Both the position numbers and the translations under genes were made by a program. A stretch of 64,000 nucleotides of DNA from Fabrea salina. Its lineage: Eukaryota; Ciliophora; Heterotrichea; Heterotrichida; Fabreidae. Shown in pieces: positions 63,320 through 64,000 of the stretch. Position 1 is the stretch's first letter, and the number at the start of each line of letters is the position of its first letter. The notes under the pieces are model-generated. The model saw only the letters and a list, made by a program, of their open reading frames with translations. It was not told where the DNA came from and ran no database searches. The stretch lies in contig JALIHJ010000050.1 of assembly GCA_022984795.1 (NCBI GenBank), forward strand, positions 62,001 through 126,000, given 5' to 3'.

Positions 63320-64000
63320 ATGGCTTCAGTTCCTAGAGAAGTTCTTAAGTGGATCCACAGTTTGGACTTAGCTTACAGTGTGAAGAACCCCAAAAGGGAC
63401 TTTGCAAATGGGTTTTTAATTGCAGAGATATTTTCAAGGTACTACCCAGACCAAATCAAAATGCACTCCTTCGACTCAGGAACCAACACTGCCAAGAAAC
63501 TTAGTAACTGGGAGTTACTAGAAAAGTTCTTCAGAAAAAACGAAATCCCTATTCCACGCAGCGACTGGGAACCTGTAGTATACAGTGCACCTGAAGCTGC
63601 TTCAGAACTCCTTAAGAAGATTTATAAAATTGTAACAGACAAAGATATCCCAGAACCCCCTGTTAAACCTCGTGCTCACGACAAAACTGAAAAAACTCAG
63701 TCCCTTCTGCTCAAGGAACCCAATGCTCCCCAAGTCAACGAAAAGTCAGTTTCTAAACAGCATCAGTTCCTTATTGAAGAAGAATCTGGGGAACTAGACA
63801 GTTCTGGCGACTTCATGAACTCCCAAAAAAGAATCCCTCGAGGAACTTCTAGACAAATGCAACCAAGTGGTTCCTCACAACTCATGGGAGTCGAAATCAG
63901 GGAAGTAGAAATCAGACCTGTTGAAAGAAGTTTAGTTCAAATCAAAGCTACCAAAAGCATGAGCATGCAAAGGAGCTCCAAAGAGCAGTCTATAAGGCCC
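63320..64000 (+). CDS. SPATA4/CLAMP-type calponin-homology protein, 3' end outside window
   Basis: Starts ATGGCTTCAGTTCC at 63320 and stays open to the window edge (227 residues seen). The first ~105 residues form a CH domain of the SPATA4/SPEF1 (CLAMP) kind: VPREVLKWIHSLDLAYSVKN, RDFANGFLIAEIFSRYYPDQ, MHSFDSGTNTAKKLSNWELL and EKFFRKNEIPIPRSDW. These proteins bind axonemal or cortical microtubules. A Ser/Glu-rich, probably disordered segment follows. Only 1 nt separates it from the previous stop. Confidence 0.9.
   Translation, partial: MASVPREVLKWIHSLDLAYSVKNPKRDFANGFLIAEIFSRYYPDQIKMHSFDSGTNTAKKLSNWELLEKFFRKNEIPIPRSDWEPVVYSAPEAASELLKKIYKIVTDKDIPEPPVKPRAHDKTEKTQSLLLKEPNAPQVNEKSVSKQHQFLIEEESGELDSSGDFMNSQKRIPRGTSRQMQPSGSSQLMGVEIREVEIRPVERSLVQIKATKSMSMQRSSKEQSIRP

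Overview
The window is nuclear DNA of a ciliate, most likely a heterotrich (Stentor, Fabrea or a relative), from a somatic (macronuclear) type of genome. Four observations support this. Forty-four protein genes fill 64 kb with almost no space between them. The standard genetic code fits everything: of the 43 stop codons visible, 34 are TAA, 8 TAG and 1 TGA, and no gene needs TGA, TAA or TAG as a sense codon. Five introns could be reconstructed and each is exactly 15 nt, a size known from heterotrichs. The gene content is that of a ciliated cell. The species cannot be fixed from the sequence alone.

Layout. 1-8951 holds two neighbouring, related cysteine-rich multi-pass surface proteins, separated by the only sizeable non-coding stretch (2440-3236). 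8997-13054 holds an F-BAR protein, a CENP-B-type DNA-binding protein, the axonemal protein PACRG and a B-box/WD40 gene (copy 1). 13111-21487 holds cohesin subunit SA/Scc3, a UPF1-like helicase, a coiled-coil protein, a START lipid-transfer protein and two small proteins. 21561-30368 holds a cyclic-nucleotide-type K+ channel, a chain of coiled-coil and RAP-domain genes, a PX-BAR sorting nexin and a protein with PxI-S-ERLY repeats. 30389-38504 holds an ADP-ribosylglycohydrolase, a SHIPPO-repeat protein, CPSF2, several small basic proteins, a REEP/HVA22 protein and a LITAF protein. 38527-50526 is a minus-strand block: a 2126-residue TRANK1-like UvrD helicase, a calpain, an SLC44 transporter (two introns), an ankyrin protein and a disordered protein. 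50551-58417 holds a membrane protein, a DYRK kinase, eIF2B-alpha, a C2/PGYPQQ protein, an R2R3 Myb (one intron), WD40 copy 2 and V-ATPase subunit H. 58447-64000 holds the largest subunit of RNA polymerase III (one intron), a small basic protein and the start of a SPATA4/CLAMP-like CH-domain protein.

The genes do not form one pathway. Themes are axoneme and cilium (PACRG, SHIPPO, SPATA4-like, a TPH-like coiled coil), membrane remodelling and signalling (F-BAR, PX-BAR, REEP, C2, START, K+ channel, calpain), RNA and chromatin housekeeping (UPF1, CPSF2, RPC1, eIF2B-alpha, cohesin SA), and regulation (DYRK, Myb).

The features most worth a second look are: (1) extreme compaction, including two consecutive TAATG stop/start overlaps and several 1-6 nt spacings between same-strand genes; (2) the 15-nt introns, all with A at position 10; (3) a 1312-bp inverted duplication of the WD40 gene, identical apart from one 15-nt patch, with a telomere-like 13-mer at one breakpoint. 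I found no virus-like element, CRISPR array, rRNA or tRNA.
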